Below, in pieces: positions 54,042 through 63,267 of a DNA stretch of 64,000 bases. Position numbers and translations under genes: made by a program. The stretch comes from Cellulomonas fengjieae. GTDB lineage: Bacteria; Actinomycetota; Actinomycetes; Actinomycetales; Cellulomonadaceae. Location: positions 1,054,001 through 1,118,000 of the forward strand of contig NZ_CP074404.1 of the NCBI RefSeq assembly GCF_018388465.1. The letters are read 5' to 3'. Positions within the stretch are counted from its first letter, which is position 1. Each line of letters opens with the position of its first letter. The notes under the pieces were generated by a model that was not told where the DNA came from, did not search any database, and saw nothing but the letters and a program-made list of their open reading frames with translations.

Positions 54042-54919
54042 TCGCGTCGATCGTGATCGCGGGCGCCCTCATGCTTGCGATTCCATCTGGCTCTCGAGGT
54101 CAGGGCGGGGAATGGGGAACTCGAGCGAGCGCGTCGGCTGAGCGGGCCGCGTTTCTGCTCAACTTCGCAATGGCGGAGTCCGAGTCCGCAACTGCCATGG
54201 CCTTGCCGGCCGTCGAGCGGGTGATCGAGTATCGCCGTGCGCCGATGTGCAACACGTCCTCTGGGCGGGCGACGACGCCGTTGAACGGTCCGTGTCCGGA
54301 GGCGCAGGGGGAGGCGGGGGTGAACGACTGCGAGGGTGATACCCCGTTGCAGCCGATGTGGGCTCGCGAGCGTGCCAGCGTGGCCACGCAGGACTGGGGC
54401 CCGTGGTTCCAGGTCGATGCGGGTGGGTGTCCGGCGGATCTGTTGCCGGTGTTCACGGGGGAGGACTTCCGTCGCCTGCCGTTGGCGTCGCCGGTGTTGC
54501 GGGTGCAGCCGGACCGGGGGTGGGTGTTGGTGAACAAGGAGACGATCGTGTCCACCGAGCGGGTCGAGCAGACGTTCCGCACGGAGCTGCTGGGTCGGGG
54601 GATCGATGTGATCGCGACCCCGGAGACGTTCACGTACGACTTCGGTGACGGATCGCGGGATCTGGTGACGCGCAGCGCGGGTCGTCCCTATCCGGATCAC
54701 GACACGTTCCACGTGTATGACGAGGTGGGCACGGTGCAGATCACGCTGACCACGACGTGGACGGGTCGGTACCGGGTGGACGGCACGACCCAGTGGCGCG
54801 ACGTGGTCGGCACGGCGGAGACCTCGTCGACCAGCGCGCCGTTCAGCGTCGAGGAACGCCGCTCCCACCTGGTCTCCGGCCTGTGCACCGACACCCCGAC
54901 ACCGGCCGACTGCGACTGA
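54038..54919 (+). CDS. PKD-like exported protein, partner of the DUF6318 lipoprotein
   Basis: 293 residues from GTG 54038. Starts with a short hydrophobic stretch (IASIVIAGALMLAIP) acting as signal or anchor. The middle has cysteine pairs (MCNTSS, PCPEAQ, NDCEGD, GGCPADL). The C-terminal domain resembles a PKD/Ig-like fold: YDFGDGS, TFHVYDEVGTVQITLTTTWTGRY, ending PADCD. Translationally coupled to the lipoprotein gene. A near-copy of its 3' end lies at 34458-34690. Likely a cell-surface protein; no enzyme motif. Confidence 0.8.
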   Translation: MIASIVIAGALMLAIPSGSRGQGGEWGTRASASAERAAFLLNFAMAESESATAMALPAVERVIEYRRAPMCNTSSGRATTPLNGPCPEAQGEAGVNDCEGDTPLQPMWARERASVATQDWGPWFQVDAGGCPADLLPVFTGEDFRRLPLASPVLRVQPDRGWVLVNKETIVSTERVEQTFRTELLGRGIDVIATPETFTYDFGDGSRDLVTRSAGRPYPDHDTFHVYDEVGTVQITLTTTWTGRYRVDGTTQWRDVVGTAETSSTSAPFSVEERRSHLVSGLCTDTPTPADCD

Positions 54920-55027
54920 GCGCAGACGCGTTCGCCCGCCGCGCCGGGGCGGGTGAGGGCGTCGTGCCGCAGCGGATGACGAAGCCGCGTCGACCCGCCC
55001 TGCCGCGACGGGCGGCCTCGCGCCCGC

Positions 55028-55417
55028 TCAGGTCTGCGGGTCGGTGCGCTTCTCCTGGACGGTCACGTCGGGATCGATGCGGTCCGCGGTGCTGAGCCGC
55101 TCGTCGAGCTCGGACCGTGCGCCGCTCGCCTCGGTGCCGCGGGCGCGGGCCTCGTTCTGCAGCGCGGCGGCGTCGGCCGCCCGAGCGTCGGCCTCGGCCT
55201 GCGCCAGGCGCGCCTGAGCGTCCAGCCGGGCCGCCTCGGCCTCGCGGCGCTGGACCTCCACCTGGTCGGCGGCGGCCTTCTCGCGGATCTCCTTGGCGCG
55301 GGCGCGTTCGGCGTCCACCCGGCGCTCTCCGCGGCGCCGGCTCATGACGACGGCCGCGATGATCAGCAGCACGACCACGACGACGGCGACGATGATCCAG
55401 ACGGTCTGCGTGTCCAT
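55028..55417 (-). CDS. Membrane-anchored coiled-coil protein
   Basis: 129 residues. One N-terminal membrane helix (VWIIVAVVVVVLLIIAAVV, about 6-24), then a long charged helix rich in A, E, R (about 30-105) with the repetitive look of a coiled coil, and a disordered tail with DPDVTVQEKRTD. GGAGGAAGTC lies directly before ATG 55417. The N-terminus points outside or the tail lies in the cytoplasm; the topology cannot be decided. I do not recognise a family. Confidence 0.8.
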   Translation of the reverse strand: MDTQTVWIIVAVVVVVLLIIAAVVMSRRRGERRVDAERARAKEIREKAAADQVEVQRREAEAARLDAQARLAQAEADARAADAAALQNEARARGTEASGARSELDERLSTADRIDPDVTVQEKRTDPQT

Positions 55418-55531
55418 GACTTCCTCCTGGGACTCGGACCCCCTGCGTCGATTGGACTGCTGCCCGGGACCCGTCGCAACCGGAAGAGCGGTGCACGGTC
55501 GGAGTGCGCCCGCAGCTGAGAAGTCTCGCGG

Positions 55532-55818
55532 ATGGAGCGATCGGTGCCTGAGCTGGTCGGCGGGGCGGTGTGCCTGGACATCGCGAACTCCGTGGACGGG
55601 CGCGTCCTCGCGGTCCCGAGGATCACCTCCGGAGCTATGCCGACGTCGTCGACCGGGTCGTGCGGGCCGGTGGGCTGGCCACCGACGAGGCGGACGCGCT
55701 CCTGGCCCGCGCAGCAGCCGCGCCGGATGCCGCCACCGACGAGCTGGTCCGCACGCGAGACCTCCGGGAGTCGGTGTTCGCGATGTTCCATCTTCCCGAC
55801 GCAGTGTTGATAAGATAG
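55532..55818 (+). pseudogene. Truncated and frameshifted CGNR/ABATE-domain regulator
   Basis: First frame from ATG 55532: PELVGGAVCLDIANSVDGR, the start of the ABATE domain. After a shift near 55610-55618 the second frame continues PEDHLRSYADVVDRVVRAGGL and RDLRESVFAMF, then stops at 55818. The rest, including the CGNR zinc finger, is missing. Remnant of a stress-responsive regulator cut where the ABC transporter operon begins. Confidence 0.75.
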
Positions 55819-55824
55819 CAACAC
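55804..55824. promoter_or_regulatory. Palindromic operator with -10 box for the ABC transporter operon
   Basis: GTGTTGATA-AGA-TAGCAACAC has 9-bp arms with one mismatch pair. The centre contains TAAGAT, a good -10 box, 43 bases before the GTG at 55867. The size fits a TetR operator; the TetR gene stands at the end of this operon on the other strand. Confidence 0.75.
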
Positions 55825-55866
55825 CGCGTCGGTAAGAAGTGCGCGGCACCCTGTCGGAGGTCCACT

Positions 55867-56985
55867 GTGTTCCTTGCCCTGCGTGAGCTCGCGTTCGCGC
55901 GCGTCCGGTTCGGCCTGATGGCCGCGGTCGTCGCGCTCATCTCGGTGCTGATGGTCATGCTGTCCGGCCTGTCGTCCGGCCTCGTCGTCGACGGCGTCTC
56001 CGGTCTCATGCGCAGCCCCATCCAGTCCGTCGCCTTCGCCGACGGCGTCAAGACCGACTCCGCCTTCACCCGTTCCGAGGTGACGACCGCGCAGCGTGAC
56101 GCGTGGGCCGCCCGGGGCGACGTCGCGGACGCGGAGCTGCTCGGCACGGCGATCGTCAACGCCAAGAACGAGGACGGCACCGCCGTCGACCTGACCCTGT
56201 TCGGCGTCCAGCCGGGCGGGTTCGTGGAACCCGAGGCGGGCGAGGGCCGGCAGCTCGAGGGCGAGGGCGAGATCGTGGTCAGCGCCTCCGCCAAGGACGA
56301 GGGCATCGAGCTCGGTGACGTCATCACGCTCGACCGGCTCGGCACTCGGCTCGAGGTGGTCGGGTTCACCGTGGACCAGCGCACGTTCGGGCACGTCGAC
56401 ATCGCGTTCCTGCCGTTGACCACGTGGCAGGAGGTGCACGCGGGCGTCATGGCGGGCGAGGCCCCCGACGCCGACGCCTACGACGTCGCGAGCGTCGTCG
56501 CGCTGCGTGGCGTCGACGGTGCGCCGCTCGCTCAGTCGGTCGAGGGCACGTCGGCACGCACCATCGAGGCCGCGTTCGACTCCTCGCCGGGCTACACCGC
56601 CGAGCTCATGACCATGCAGCTGATCCAGGCCTTCCTGTACGCCATCTCGGCGCTGGTCGTCGGCGCGTTCTTCACGCTGTGGACCGTCCAGCGCACCCGT
56701 GAGCTCGCCGTCATGCGGGCCATCGGCGCCTCGACCCGGTTCCTGCTCACCGACGGCGTGCTCCAGGCCGCGATCATGCTCGTCGGCTCCGTGGCCGTGG
56801 GCGTCGGCATCGGTCTCGGCTTCGGGGTGCTGCTCGAGGGCACCGGGATGCCGTTCGCCCTGGAGCTCGGTCCCATCCTCGGCGGAGCGGGGCTGCTGCT
56901 CGGCCTCGGCCTGATCGGCGCCGCCGTCGCCACCGCCCGTATCGCCTCCGTCGACCCCGTGACCGCGCTGGGAGAGAACCGATGA
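55867..56985 (+). CDS. ABC transporter permease, FtsX/MacB type
   Basis: 372 residues from GTG 55867, GGAGG 7 nt upstream. One N-terminal helix (about 17-39), a 200-residue extracytoplasmic domain (about 45-250, containing the MacB_PCD-like GVQPGGFVEPEAGEGRQL), and three C-terminal helices (about 257-280, 300-330, 338-362) with the FtsX-type RTRELAVMRAIGAS loop. It works with the ATPase encoded next to it, probably as an efflux or mechanotransmission system for small hydrophobic or peptide compounds. Confidence 0.9.
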   Translation: MFLALRELAFARVRFGLMAAVVALISVLMVMLSGLSSGLVVDGVSGLMRSPIQSVAFADGVKTDSAFTRSEVTTAQRDAWAARGDVADAELLGTAIVNAKNEDGTAVDLTLFGVQPGGFVEPEAGEGRQLEGEGEIVVSASAKDEGIELGDVITLDRLGTRLEVVGFTVDQRTFGHVDIAFLPLTTWQEVHAGVMAGEAPDADAYDVASVVALRGVDGAPLAQSVEGTSARTIEAAFDSSPGYTAELMTMQLIQAFLYAISALVVGAFFTLWTVQRTRELAVMRAIGASTRFLLTDGVLQAAIMLVGSVAVGVGIGLGFGVLLEGTGMPFALELGPILGGAGLLLGLGLIGAAVATARIASVDPVTALGENR

Positions 56986-57677
56986 CCACCACCACCTCCA
57001 CCACCCGGGTCGGTACCGGCCTGAGCCTGTCCGGCGTCACCCTGACCTTCGGCGACGGTGACGACCAGGTCGCCGCCCTGGACCGCGTCGACCTGGCCGT
57101 GTCGCCCGGCGAGCTCGTCGCGATCGTCGGCCCCTCGGGCGCCGGCAAGTCGAGCCTGCTCGCCGTGGCGGGCGGACTCACCAAGCCCACGACCGGCTCG
57201 GTCGTGGTCGACGGGATCGAGCTGACGGAGCTGTCGTCACGCGCGCTGGCCACGTTCCGCCGCGAGCACGTGGGCTTCGTGTTCCAGTCGGGCAACCTGG
57301 TCCCCGCGCTCACGGCGATCGACCAGCTGCGCCTCGTCGAGAAGATCACCGGCCGGCGGGCGGCCACGCCCCCCGAGGCGCTGCTCGACGCGGTCGGGAT
57401 GGCGGCGCACGCCGACCGGCGGCCCGGGCGGCTGTCCGGGGGAGAGCGGCAGCGCGTCGGCATCGCGCGGGCGCTCGTCGCCTCGCCGTCGGTGCTCCTG
57501 GTCGACGAGCCCACCGCGGCGCTCGACCGCCGGCGCAGCCACGAGATCGTCGAGCTGCTGGCCCGGCAGACGCACGAGTTCTCGGTGGCCAGCGTCATGG
57601 TCACGCACGACCACGACGTGCTGGAGCACTGCGACCGTGTCCTCGAGATGGTGGACGGCGCGCTCCGCGCGCTCTGA
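56982..57677 (+). CDS. ABC transporter ATP-binding protein, MacB/LolD type
   Basis: 231 residues. Walker A GPSGAGKSSLL, Q-loop FVFQSGNLVP, signature LSGGERQRVGIARAL, Walker B VLLVDEPTAALD, switch H in VMVTHDHDV. The FQ-x-x-NL pattern is typical of the LolD/MacB/FtsE group. Starts inside the permease stop (ATGA). Its end is one base from the TetR gene, which runs the other way. Confidence 0.93.
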   Translation: MTTTTSTTRVGTGLSLSGVTLTFGDGDDQVAALDRVDLAVSPGELVAIVGPSGAGKSSLLAVAGGLTKPTTGSVVVDGIELTELSSRALATFRREHVGFVFQSGNLVPALTAIDQLRLVEKITGRRAATPPEALLDAVGMAAHADRRPGRLSGGERQRVGIARALVASPSVLLVDEPTAALDRRRSHEIVELLARQTHEFSVASVMVTHDHDVLEHCDRVLEMVDGALRAL

Positions 57678-57678
57678 C

Positions 57679-58254
57679 CTAGCCCTGCAGGTACGGCTCG
57701 AGCAGCGCCTTCGTGGCGGCGTAGGCGCGCTCGAGGTCACCGGTCTGCTCGACGCGGCGTGAGGCGGCGTGCACCAGTGCCGTGATCAGATCCGTCGTGG
57801 TCTCCGGGTCCGGCACGCCGAGCTCGGTGAGGGCGTCGACCACCGGGACCAGGAGCCGGTCGTGGAACGCGCGCGACTTGCGGGCGAGGTCCTCCGACGG
57901 GGCCACCGCCGACAGCGTGCGCGCGAGAGCGTGCTCGCCGTCCGCCACCAGCTCGAGGTTGGCCCGGACGAACGCGAGGATCCGGCCCCGCGGGTCGTGC
58001 GCCGCGGAGATCGCGGCGTCGAGGCGCTCCTGCCAGCGGGGGAAGGAGTCGCTGACGACGGCGGACAGCAGGTCCTCGCGGGAGGCGTAGTACTGGTACA
58101 CGCTCGACCGGGACAGTCCGGTGAGCTCGCCGACCTCGGCGAGCGTGGGCACGCGGTCGGGCTCGGCCGTCAGCAGGCTGCGCGCGGCGTCGATCAGCGC
58201 GCGCTCCCGCTCGGCGCGGTGCTCGGCCACCGTGGGGGCGTCGATCCGGGGCAT
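57679..58254 (-). CDS. TetR-family repressor
   Basis: 191 residues from ATG 58254, which has GAAGG 9 nt upstream; the in-frame ATG at 58263 sits directly on that site and is less likely. Helix-turn-helix: RALIDAARSLLTAE, PTLAEVGELTGLSRSSVYQYYASREDLLSAVV. The C-terminal ligand domain is helical. It is convergent with the ABC transporter operon and probably binds the palindrome at 55804. The inducer is likely a compound the pump exports. Confidence 0.9.
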   Translation of the reverse strand: MPRIDAPTVAEHRAERERALIDAARSLLTAEPDRVPTLAEVGELTGLSRSSVYQYYASREDLLSAVVSDSFPRWQERLDAAISAAHDPRGRILAFVRANLELVADGEHALARTLSAVAPSEDLARKSRAFHDRLLVPVVDALTELGVPDPETTTDLITALVHAASRRVEQTGDLERAYAATKALLEPYLQG

Positions 58255-58377
58255 GGCGTCCATCCTTCGTCACGCGTGGGGCGGCGAAGCTGCGACGACG
58301 CCCGCCGTGACCGGTGGTCAGCCTACATTTTGCCGACAGGGTGTCCGCGCGGATCGCGCCCGGTCCGGGCCGGTGGC

Positions 58378-59571
58378 TCACCCCTCGCGTGCCAGGAGCA
58401 GCGCTTCCCCCTGCCCCCCGCCCCCGCACAGTGCGACGGCCGCCCGTCCTCGTCCGCGACGCCCCAGCTCCATGGCGGCGTGGCCGGCGAGCCGGGCACC
58501 GGAGGCGCCGATCGGGTGCCCGAGGGCGATGGCGCCGCCGTGCACGTTCGTCCGGTCGAGGGGGTAGCCGAGGTCCAGCAGCGACTGCACGACGACGGAA
58601 CCGAAGGCCTCGTTGATCTCGAGGAGGTCGACGCTCGACAGGTCCCACCCGGCGCGCGCGAGGGCCGCCGAGATCGCCGCGGACGGCTGGGAGTGCAGGG
58701 AGTTGTCCGGCCCCGCCACCTGCCCGGACGACCCGACGGACGCGAGCCACGTCCAGCCGCGGTCCTCGGCGACCTCCCGGGCGGCGACCACGAGGGCCGC
58801 CGCGCCGTCGGTCAGCGGGGACGCGTTGCCGGCCGTGATCGTCCCGTCGGCGGAGAACGCGGGCCGCAGCGCGGCCAGGGACTCCGGCGAGGTCTGGGGC
58901 CGGATGCCCTCGTCGGCGGCGACCACGAGCGGGTCGCCCCGGCGCTGCGGCACGTGCACCGGCTCGATCTCCGCGGCGAAGACCCCGGAGGAGACGGCGT
59001 CGGCCGCGCGACGGTGGCTCGCGACGGCCACGGCGTCCTGGTCCTCCCGGGACAGGGACAGGGCCTTGTTGCCGCGCTCGGTGGACGAGCCCATCGACTC
59101 GCGGTCGAACGCGTCCGTGAGCCCGTCGAAGGCGAGCGAGTCGACGGCCTGGAGGTCGCCGTAGGTCCAGCCCCGGCGGGAGCCCGGCAGCAGGTGCGGC
59201 GCCTGGCTCATCGACTCCTGGCCGCCCGCGACCACGACGGACGCCTCGCCCAGCCGGATCATCCGTGCGGCGTCGATGACCGCGCTCAACCCGCTGAGGC
59301 AGACCTTGTTGAGCGTCATCGCGGGGACCGTCCACGGGATGCCCGCCGTGACGGCCGCCTGACGGGCCGGGTTCTGCCCGGCGCCGGCCTGCACGACCTG
59401 GCCCATCAGGACGTGGTCCACCTCGGTGGGGTCCATGCCCGCTCGCGCGAGCGCACCGCCGATGGCCACGGCCCCCAGCGACGCCGCGGACAGCGACGAC
59501 AACCCGCCGTTCAGACGCGCCATCGGCGTCCGCGCGAACGAGACGATCACGACCTCGCGGTCAGCACTCAT
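58378..59571 (-). CDS. Acetyl-CoA acetyltransferase (thiolase)
   Basis: 397 residues, typical thiolase II length. Nucleophile C91 ([11 protein letters not shown]), H in [16 protein letters not shown] and C in [11 protein letters not shown]. It splits acetoacetyl-CoA to two acetyl-CoA or runs the reverse condensation. ATG 59571 overlaps the CoA-transferase B stop by ATGA. Order on the minus strand: CoA-transferase A, B, thiolase, a classic set for acetoacetate use, for example from leucine or ketone bodies. Confidence 0.93.
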   Translation of the reverse strand: MSADREVVIVSFARTPMARLNGGLSSLSAASLGAVAIGGALARAGMDPTEVDHVLMGQVVQAGAGQNPARQAAVTAGIPWTVPAMTLNKVCLSGLSAVIDAARMIRLGEASVVVAGGQESMSQAPHLLPGSRRGWTYGDLQAVDSLAFDGLTDAFDRESMGSSTERGNKALSLSREDQDAVAVASHRRAADAVSSGVFAAEIEPVHVPQRRGDPLVVAADEGIRPQTSPESLAALRPAFSADGTITAGNASPLTDGAAALVVAAREVAEDRGWTWLASVGSSGQVAGPDNSLHSQPSAAISAALARAGWDLSSVDLLEINEAFGSVVVQSLLDLGYPLDRTNVHGGAIALGHPIGASGARLAGHAAMELGRRGRGRAAVALCGGGGQGEALLLAREG

Positions 59572-60221
59572 GAGAGCACCACGTCCTCCTCCATGCGCAA
59601 CGGCACCAGGGGAGTGGCGGCGACGACGTCGTCGACCGACACCCCGGGGGCGCACTCCCGCAGCACCAGGCCCTCGGCGGTGACGTCGAGCACCGCCAGG
59701 TCCGTGATGATCCTGTCCACCACCCCGACGCCGGTCAGCGGCAGCGTGCACTCCGGCAGGATCTTGGCCGAGCCGTCGCGCGCCACGTGCTCCATGAGCA
59801 CCACGATCCGCCGCGCCCCGTGCACCAGGTCCATCGCGCCACCCATGCCCTTGACCATCTTCCCGGGGATCATCCAGTTGGCGATGTCCCCGGTCTCGGA
59901 GACCTGCATCGCGCCCAGGATGGCGACGTCGACCTTGCCGCCGCGGATCATCGCGAAGCTCGTCGCGGAGTCGAAGTAGGACGCCCCGGGCGCGACCGTG
60001 ATGGTCTCCTTGCCGGCGTTGATGAGGTCGGGGTCGACGTCATCGGACGACGGGTACGGCCCCACGCCGAGCACGCCGTTCTCCGACTGCAGGACCACCT
60101 CGACGCCCGGGGGGACGAACCCCGGCACCAGGGTCGGCAGCCCGATCCCGAGGTTCACGTAGCTGCCGTCGGTGAGCTCGCGCGCGGCCCGTGCCGCCAT
60201 CTGCTCGCGCGTGAGGCTCAT
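59568..60221 (-). CDS. 3-oxoacid CoA-transferase subunit B
   Basis: 217 residues. Catalytic glutamate E47 in the SENG motif, [18 protein letters not shown] at the start, and [28 protein letters not shown]. With subunit A it moves CoA from succinyl-CoA to acetoacetate (SCOT) or to a related oxoacid. ATG 60221 overlaps the subunit A stop. Confidence 0.94.
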   Translation of the reverse strand: MSLTREQMAARAARELTDGSYVNLGIGLPTLVPGFVPPGVEVVLQSENGVLGVGPYPSSDDVDPDLINAGKETITVAPGASYFDSATSFAMIRGGKVDVAILGAMQVSETGDIANWMIPGKMVKGMGGAMDLVHGARRIVVLMEHVARDGSAKILPECTLPLTGVGVVDRIITDLAVLDVTAEGLVLRECAPGVSVDDVVAATPLVPLRMEEDVVLS

Positions 60222-60982
60222 GAGACCGTCCTCCGCTCGATCCGCTTGTCCGCGGCCTCGTCCGGCGAGAGCTCCACGACCCGGTCGACGAAGATGCCCG
60301 GGAGGTGGATCGCGTCGGGATCCAGCGACCCGACCGGGACCAGCTCCTCGACCTCCGCGATGGTCACCGCGCCCGCTGCCGCGCACAGCGGGTTGAAGTT
60401 CCGCGCGGACGCGTGGAACACGAGGTTCCCGAGGCGGTCGCCACGCAGCGCCCGCACCAGCGCGACGTCCGCCGTGATCGCCTGCTCGCGGACGAACTCG
60501 TGCTCGACGCCTCGCACGGTGAACGTCTCGACGGGCTTGGGGGGCGACTCGACGAGGACGGACCCGTCCGGCGAGTACCGCCACGGCAGCCCGCCGGAGG
60601 CAACCAGCGTGCCGACGCCGGTGCGCGTGTAGAACGCCGCGATCCCGCTGCCACCTGCACGGAGACGTTCGGCGAGGGTGCCCTGGGGGGTGAGCTCCAC
60701 CTCGAGCTCCCCGGCCAGGTACTGCCGCGCGAACTCCTTGTTCTCGCCCACGTACGAGGCGACGATCCGCCGGATGCGACCGGCCTGCAGCAGCAGGCCG
60801 AGCCCCCAGTCGTCCACGCCGCAGTTGTTGCTCACCACCTCCAGGTCCCGGACGCCGGAGTCGAGCAGAGCGTGGATCAGCACGCTCGGGATACCGCACA
60901 AGCCGAACCCACCGACCGCGAGGGTCGCCCCGTCGGGGATGTCGGCTACCGCCTCGACGGCGGACTGGACGACCTTGTCCAT
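60218..60982 (-). CDS. 3-oxoacid CoA-transferase subunit A
   Basis: 254 residues. Family marks: [35 protein letters not shown] and [42 protein letters not shown] lies 6 nt before ATG 60982. First gene of the minus-strand operon A-B-thiolase, divergent from the branched-chain dehydrogenase operon across 156 bp that hold both promoters. Confidence 0.94.
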   Translation of the reverse strand: MDKVVQSAVEAVADIPDGATLAVGGFGLCGIPSVLIHALLDSGVRDLEVVSNNCGVDDWGLGLLLQAGRIRRIVASYVGENKEFARQYLAGELEVELTPQGTLAERLRAGGSGIAAFYTRTGVGTLVASGGLPWRYSPDGSVLVESPPKPVETFTVRGVEHEFVREQAITADVALVRALRGDRLGNLVFHASARNFNPLCAAAGAVTIAEVEELVPVGSLDPDAIHLPGIFVDRVVELSPDEAADKRIERRTVS

Positions 60983-61138
60983 CGTTGCCTCCTGTCGACG
61001 AGGTCATTGTGCGCCGATGGGTCGACACCCGCGCCAGCCCTGGGCACAAGGTCCCTTGCGGACCTACCCTGGCGGGACATCAGGCAATGGGGCCTAGCTT
61101 CACAAGAGCGACGGCTCCGCCACCAGACGGAGCGAAAC

Positions 61139-62260
61139 ATGTTGCGTGCAGATGTGTCCCCCAGCCGTGCCCTGCCCATCCCGCTGCAGGCCGAAGCGCT
61201 GCAGCTGGTGAGTCCCGACGGTGTCCGTCGCCCCGACCCCGAGCACGACCCGTGGGTCGACGACGTCGACGACGACCGGCTGCTCGGGCTCTACGAGGAC
61301 ATGGTCGTCGTCCGCCGGTTCGACACCGAGGCCGTCGCGCTCCAGCGTCAGGGGCAGCTCGGGCTCTGGCCGCCGCTGCTCGGCCAGGAGGCCGCGCAGA
61401 TCGGCTCCGCCCGCGCGCTGCGCAGCGACGACTTCGTGTTCAGCAGCTACCGCGAGAACGGTGTCGCGTACTGCCGGGGCGCACGGCCGGTCGACCTCGT
61501 GCGGGTGTGGCGCGGGACCGCGCTGGCGGGGTGGGACCCGCAGAGCATCGGCATGGCGACGCCGCAGGTGATGATCGGGGCGCAGACCCTGCACGCCACC
61601 GGCTACGCGCTCGGCTGCGTCAAGGACGGCGTCGACTCGGCGGTCGTCGCCTACTTCGGGGACGGCGCGACCAGCGAGGGGGACGTGCACGAGGCGATGG
61701 TCTTCGCCGCGACGTTCGCCGCTCCGGTCGTGTTCTTCTGCCAGAACAACCAGTGGGCGATCTCCGAGCCGGTCGCGCTGCAGGCGCAGCGCCCCATCGC
61801 CGAGCGCGCCGCCGGGTACGGCATCCCGGCCGTCCGGGTGGACGGCAACGATGTGCTCGCGGTGCTGGCGGCAACGCGCGTGGCCCTCGACCGGGCGCGC
61901 CGCGGCGACGGGCCCACGTTCGTCGAGGCCGTGACCTACCGGATGGGCCCGCACACCACGTCCGACGATCCGACGCGCTACGTCGACCCGGCGGTGACGT
62001 CCGAGTGGGCGACCAAGGACCCGATCGTGCGGATCGAGCGGCTGCTGAGGGCCCGCGGTGCGCTGTCCGACGAGCGCTCCGCCGAGATCGCCCGGACGGC
62101 CGACGCGTTCGCCGCGCGGATGCGGGAGGGCTGCTACGGGCTGCCGGACCCCGAGCCGCTGAGCGTGTTCGACCACGTGCTCGTGGAGCCGACCGCCGAG
62201 CTCGACCGGCAGCGCAGCCAGTACGCCGCCTACCTCGCGATGTTCGACGGGGAGGCGTGA
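61139..62260 (+). CDS. Branched-chain 2-oxoacid dehydrogenase E1 alpha subunit
   Basis: 373 residues. Thiamine-diphosphate motif GDGATSEGDVHEAM (about 175) ending with QNNQWAIS. The phosphorylation-loop-like sequence YRMGPHTTSDDPTRY marks the branched-chain/pyruvate E1 alpha family. Together with E1 beta and E2 it converts branched-chain 2-oxoacids (from Val, Leu, Ile) or pyruvate to acyl-CoA; the neighbouring thiolase and CoA-transferase favour branched-chain catabolism. ACGGAGCG precedes ATG 61139. TGATG overlap with the next gene. Confidence 0.92.
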   Translation: MLRADVSPSRALPIPLQAEALQLVSPDGVRRPDPEHDPWVDDVDDDRLLGLYEDMVVVRRFDTEAVALQRQGQLGLWPPLLGQEAAQIGSARALRSDDFVFSSYRENGVAYCRGARPVDLVRVWRGTALAGWDPQSIGMATPQVMIGAQTLHATGYALGCVKDGVDSAVVAYFGDGATSEGDVHEAMVFAATFAAPVVFFCQNNQWAISEPVALQAQRPIAERAAGYGIPAVRVDGNDVLAVLAATRVALDRARRGDGPTFVEAVTYRMGPHTTSDDPTRYVDPAVTSEWATKDPIVRIERLLRARGALSDERSAEIARTADAFAARMREGCYGLPDPEPLSVFDHVLVEPTAELDRQRSQYAAYLAMFDGEA

Positions 62261-63267
62261 TGACGACCATGACGCTCGCCGCTGCCCTGGGCTCGGGGTT
62301 GCGGCACGCCCTCGACGACGACCCCACCGTGGTCCTGCTCGGCGAGGACATCGGGACGCTCGGCGGGGTGTTCCGCGTGACCGACGGGCTCCAGCGCGAC
62401 TTCGGCGCCGACCGCGTCATGGACACCCCGCTGGCCGAGGCCGGGATCATGGGGGTCGCCGTCGGCCTCGCGTACCGCGGGTACCGGCCGGTCGTGGAGA
62501 TCCAGTTCGACGGGTTCGTCTTCCCGGCGCTGGACCAGCTGATCACGCAGGTGGCGAGGATCCACTACCGGACCGGCGGCGCGGTGCGCATGCCGATCAC
62601 GGTGCGGATCCCGTACGGCGGCGGCATCGGCGCGGTCGAGCACCACTCCGAGTCGCCCGAGGCCTACGTCGCCCACACGCCCGGCCTTCGCGTGGTGACG
62701 CCCGCCGGCCCCCAGGACGGCCACACGATGCTGCGGCAGGCGATCGCGTGCGACGACCCCGTGGTGTTCTTCGAGCCGAAGCGGCGCTACTGGGTCAAGG
62801 GCGAGGTCGACGAGTCCCTCGACGACGCCGCACCGCTGGACCGCGCGCGGGTGGTGGTCGAGGGCACCGACGTCACGCTCGTCGCGTACGGCCCGCTGGT
62901 CGTCACGGCACGCGACGCGGCGCTGGCGGCGCAGGACGACGGGCTCTCGGTGGAGGTGGTCGACCTGCGCTCGCTGTCGCCGATCGACGTGGACACCGTC
63001 GAGGCGTCCGTGCGCCGGACCGGCCGGCTCGTCGTCACGCACGAGGCCCAGGGCAGCGGCGGACTCGGCGCGGAGATCGTCGCGAGCCTGGTCGACCGCT
63101 GCTTCGACGCGCTGAAGGCGGCGCCGGTGCGGGTGACCGGCTTCGACACCCCGTACCCGGCGGCCAAGGTGGAGGAGCACTTCCTGCCCGACCTGGACCG
63201 GGTGCTCGACGCGGTCGACCGCGTGATGGGCAGGGCGCACTCGCTGACCGGATGGAGGGCGTCATGA
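62260..63267 (+). CDS. Branched-chain 2-oxoacid dehydrogenase E1 beta subunit
   Basis: 335 residues from ATG 62260. LLGEDIGTLGGVFRVTDGL, MDTPLAEAGIMGVAVGLAYRGYRPVVEIQF, GGAVRMPITVRIPYGGG and VEVVDLRSLSPIDVDTV, all standard for transketolase-like E1 beta. It completes the E1 heterotetramer with the preceding gene. Stop overlaps the E2 start by ATGA. Confidence 0.94.
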   Translation: MTTMTLAAALGSGLRHALDDDPTVVLLGEDIGTLGGVFRVTDGLQRDFGADRVMDTPLAEAGIMGVAVGLAYRGYRPVVEIQFDGFVFPALDQLITQVARIHYRTGGAVRMPITVRIPYGGGIGAVEHHSESPEAYVAHTPGLRVVTPAGPQDGHTMLRQAIACDDPVVFFEPKRRYWVKGEVDESLDDAAPLDRARVVVEGTDVTLVAYGPLVVTARDAALAAQDDGLSVEVVDLRSLSPIDVDTVEASVRRTGRLVVTHEAQGSGGLGAEIVASLVDRCFDALKAAPVRVTGFDTPYPAAKVEEHFLPDLDRVLDAVDRVMGRAHSLTGWRAS

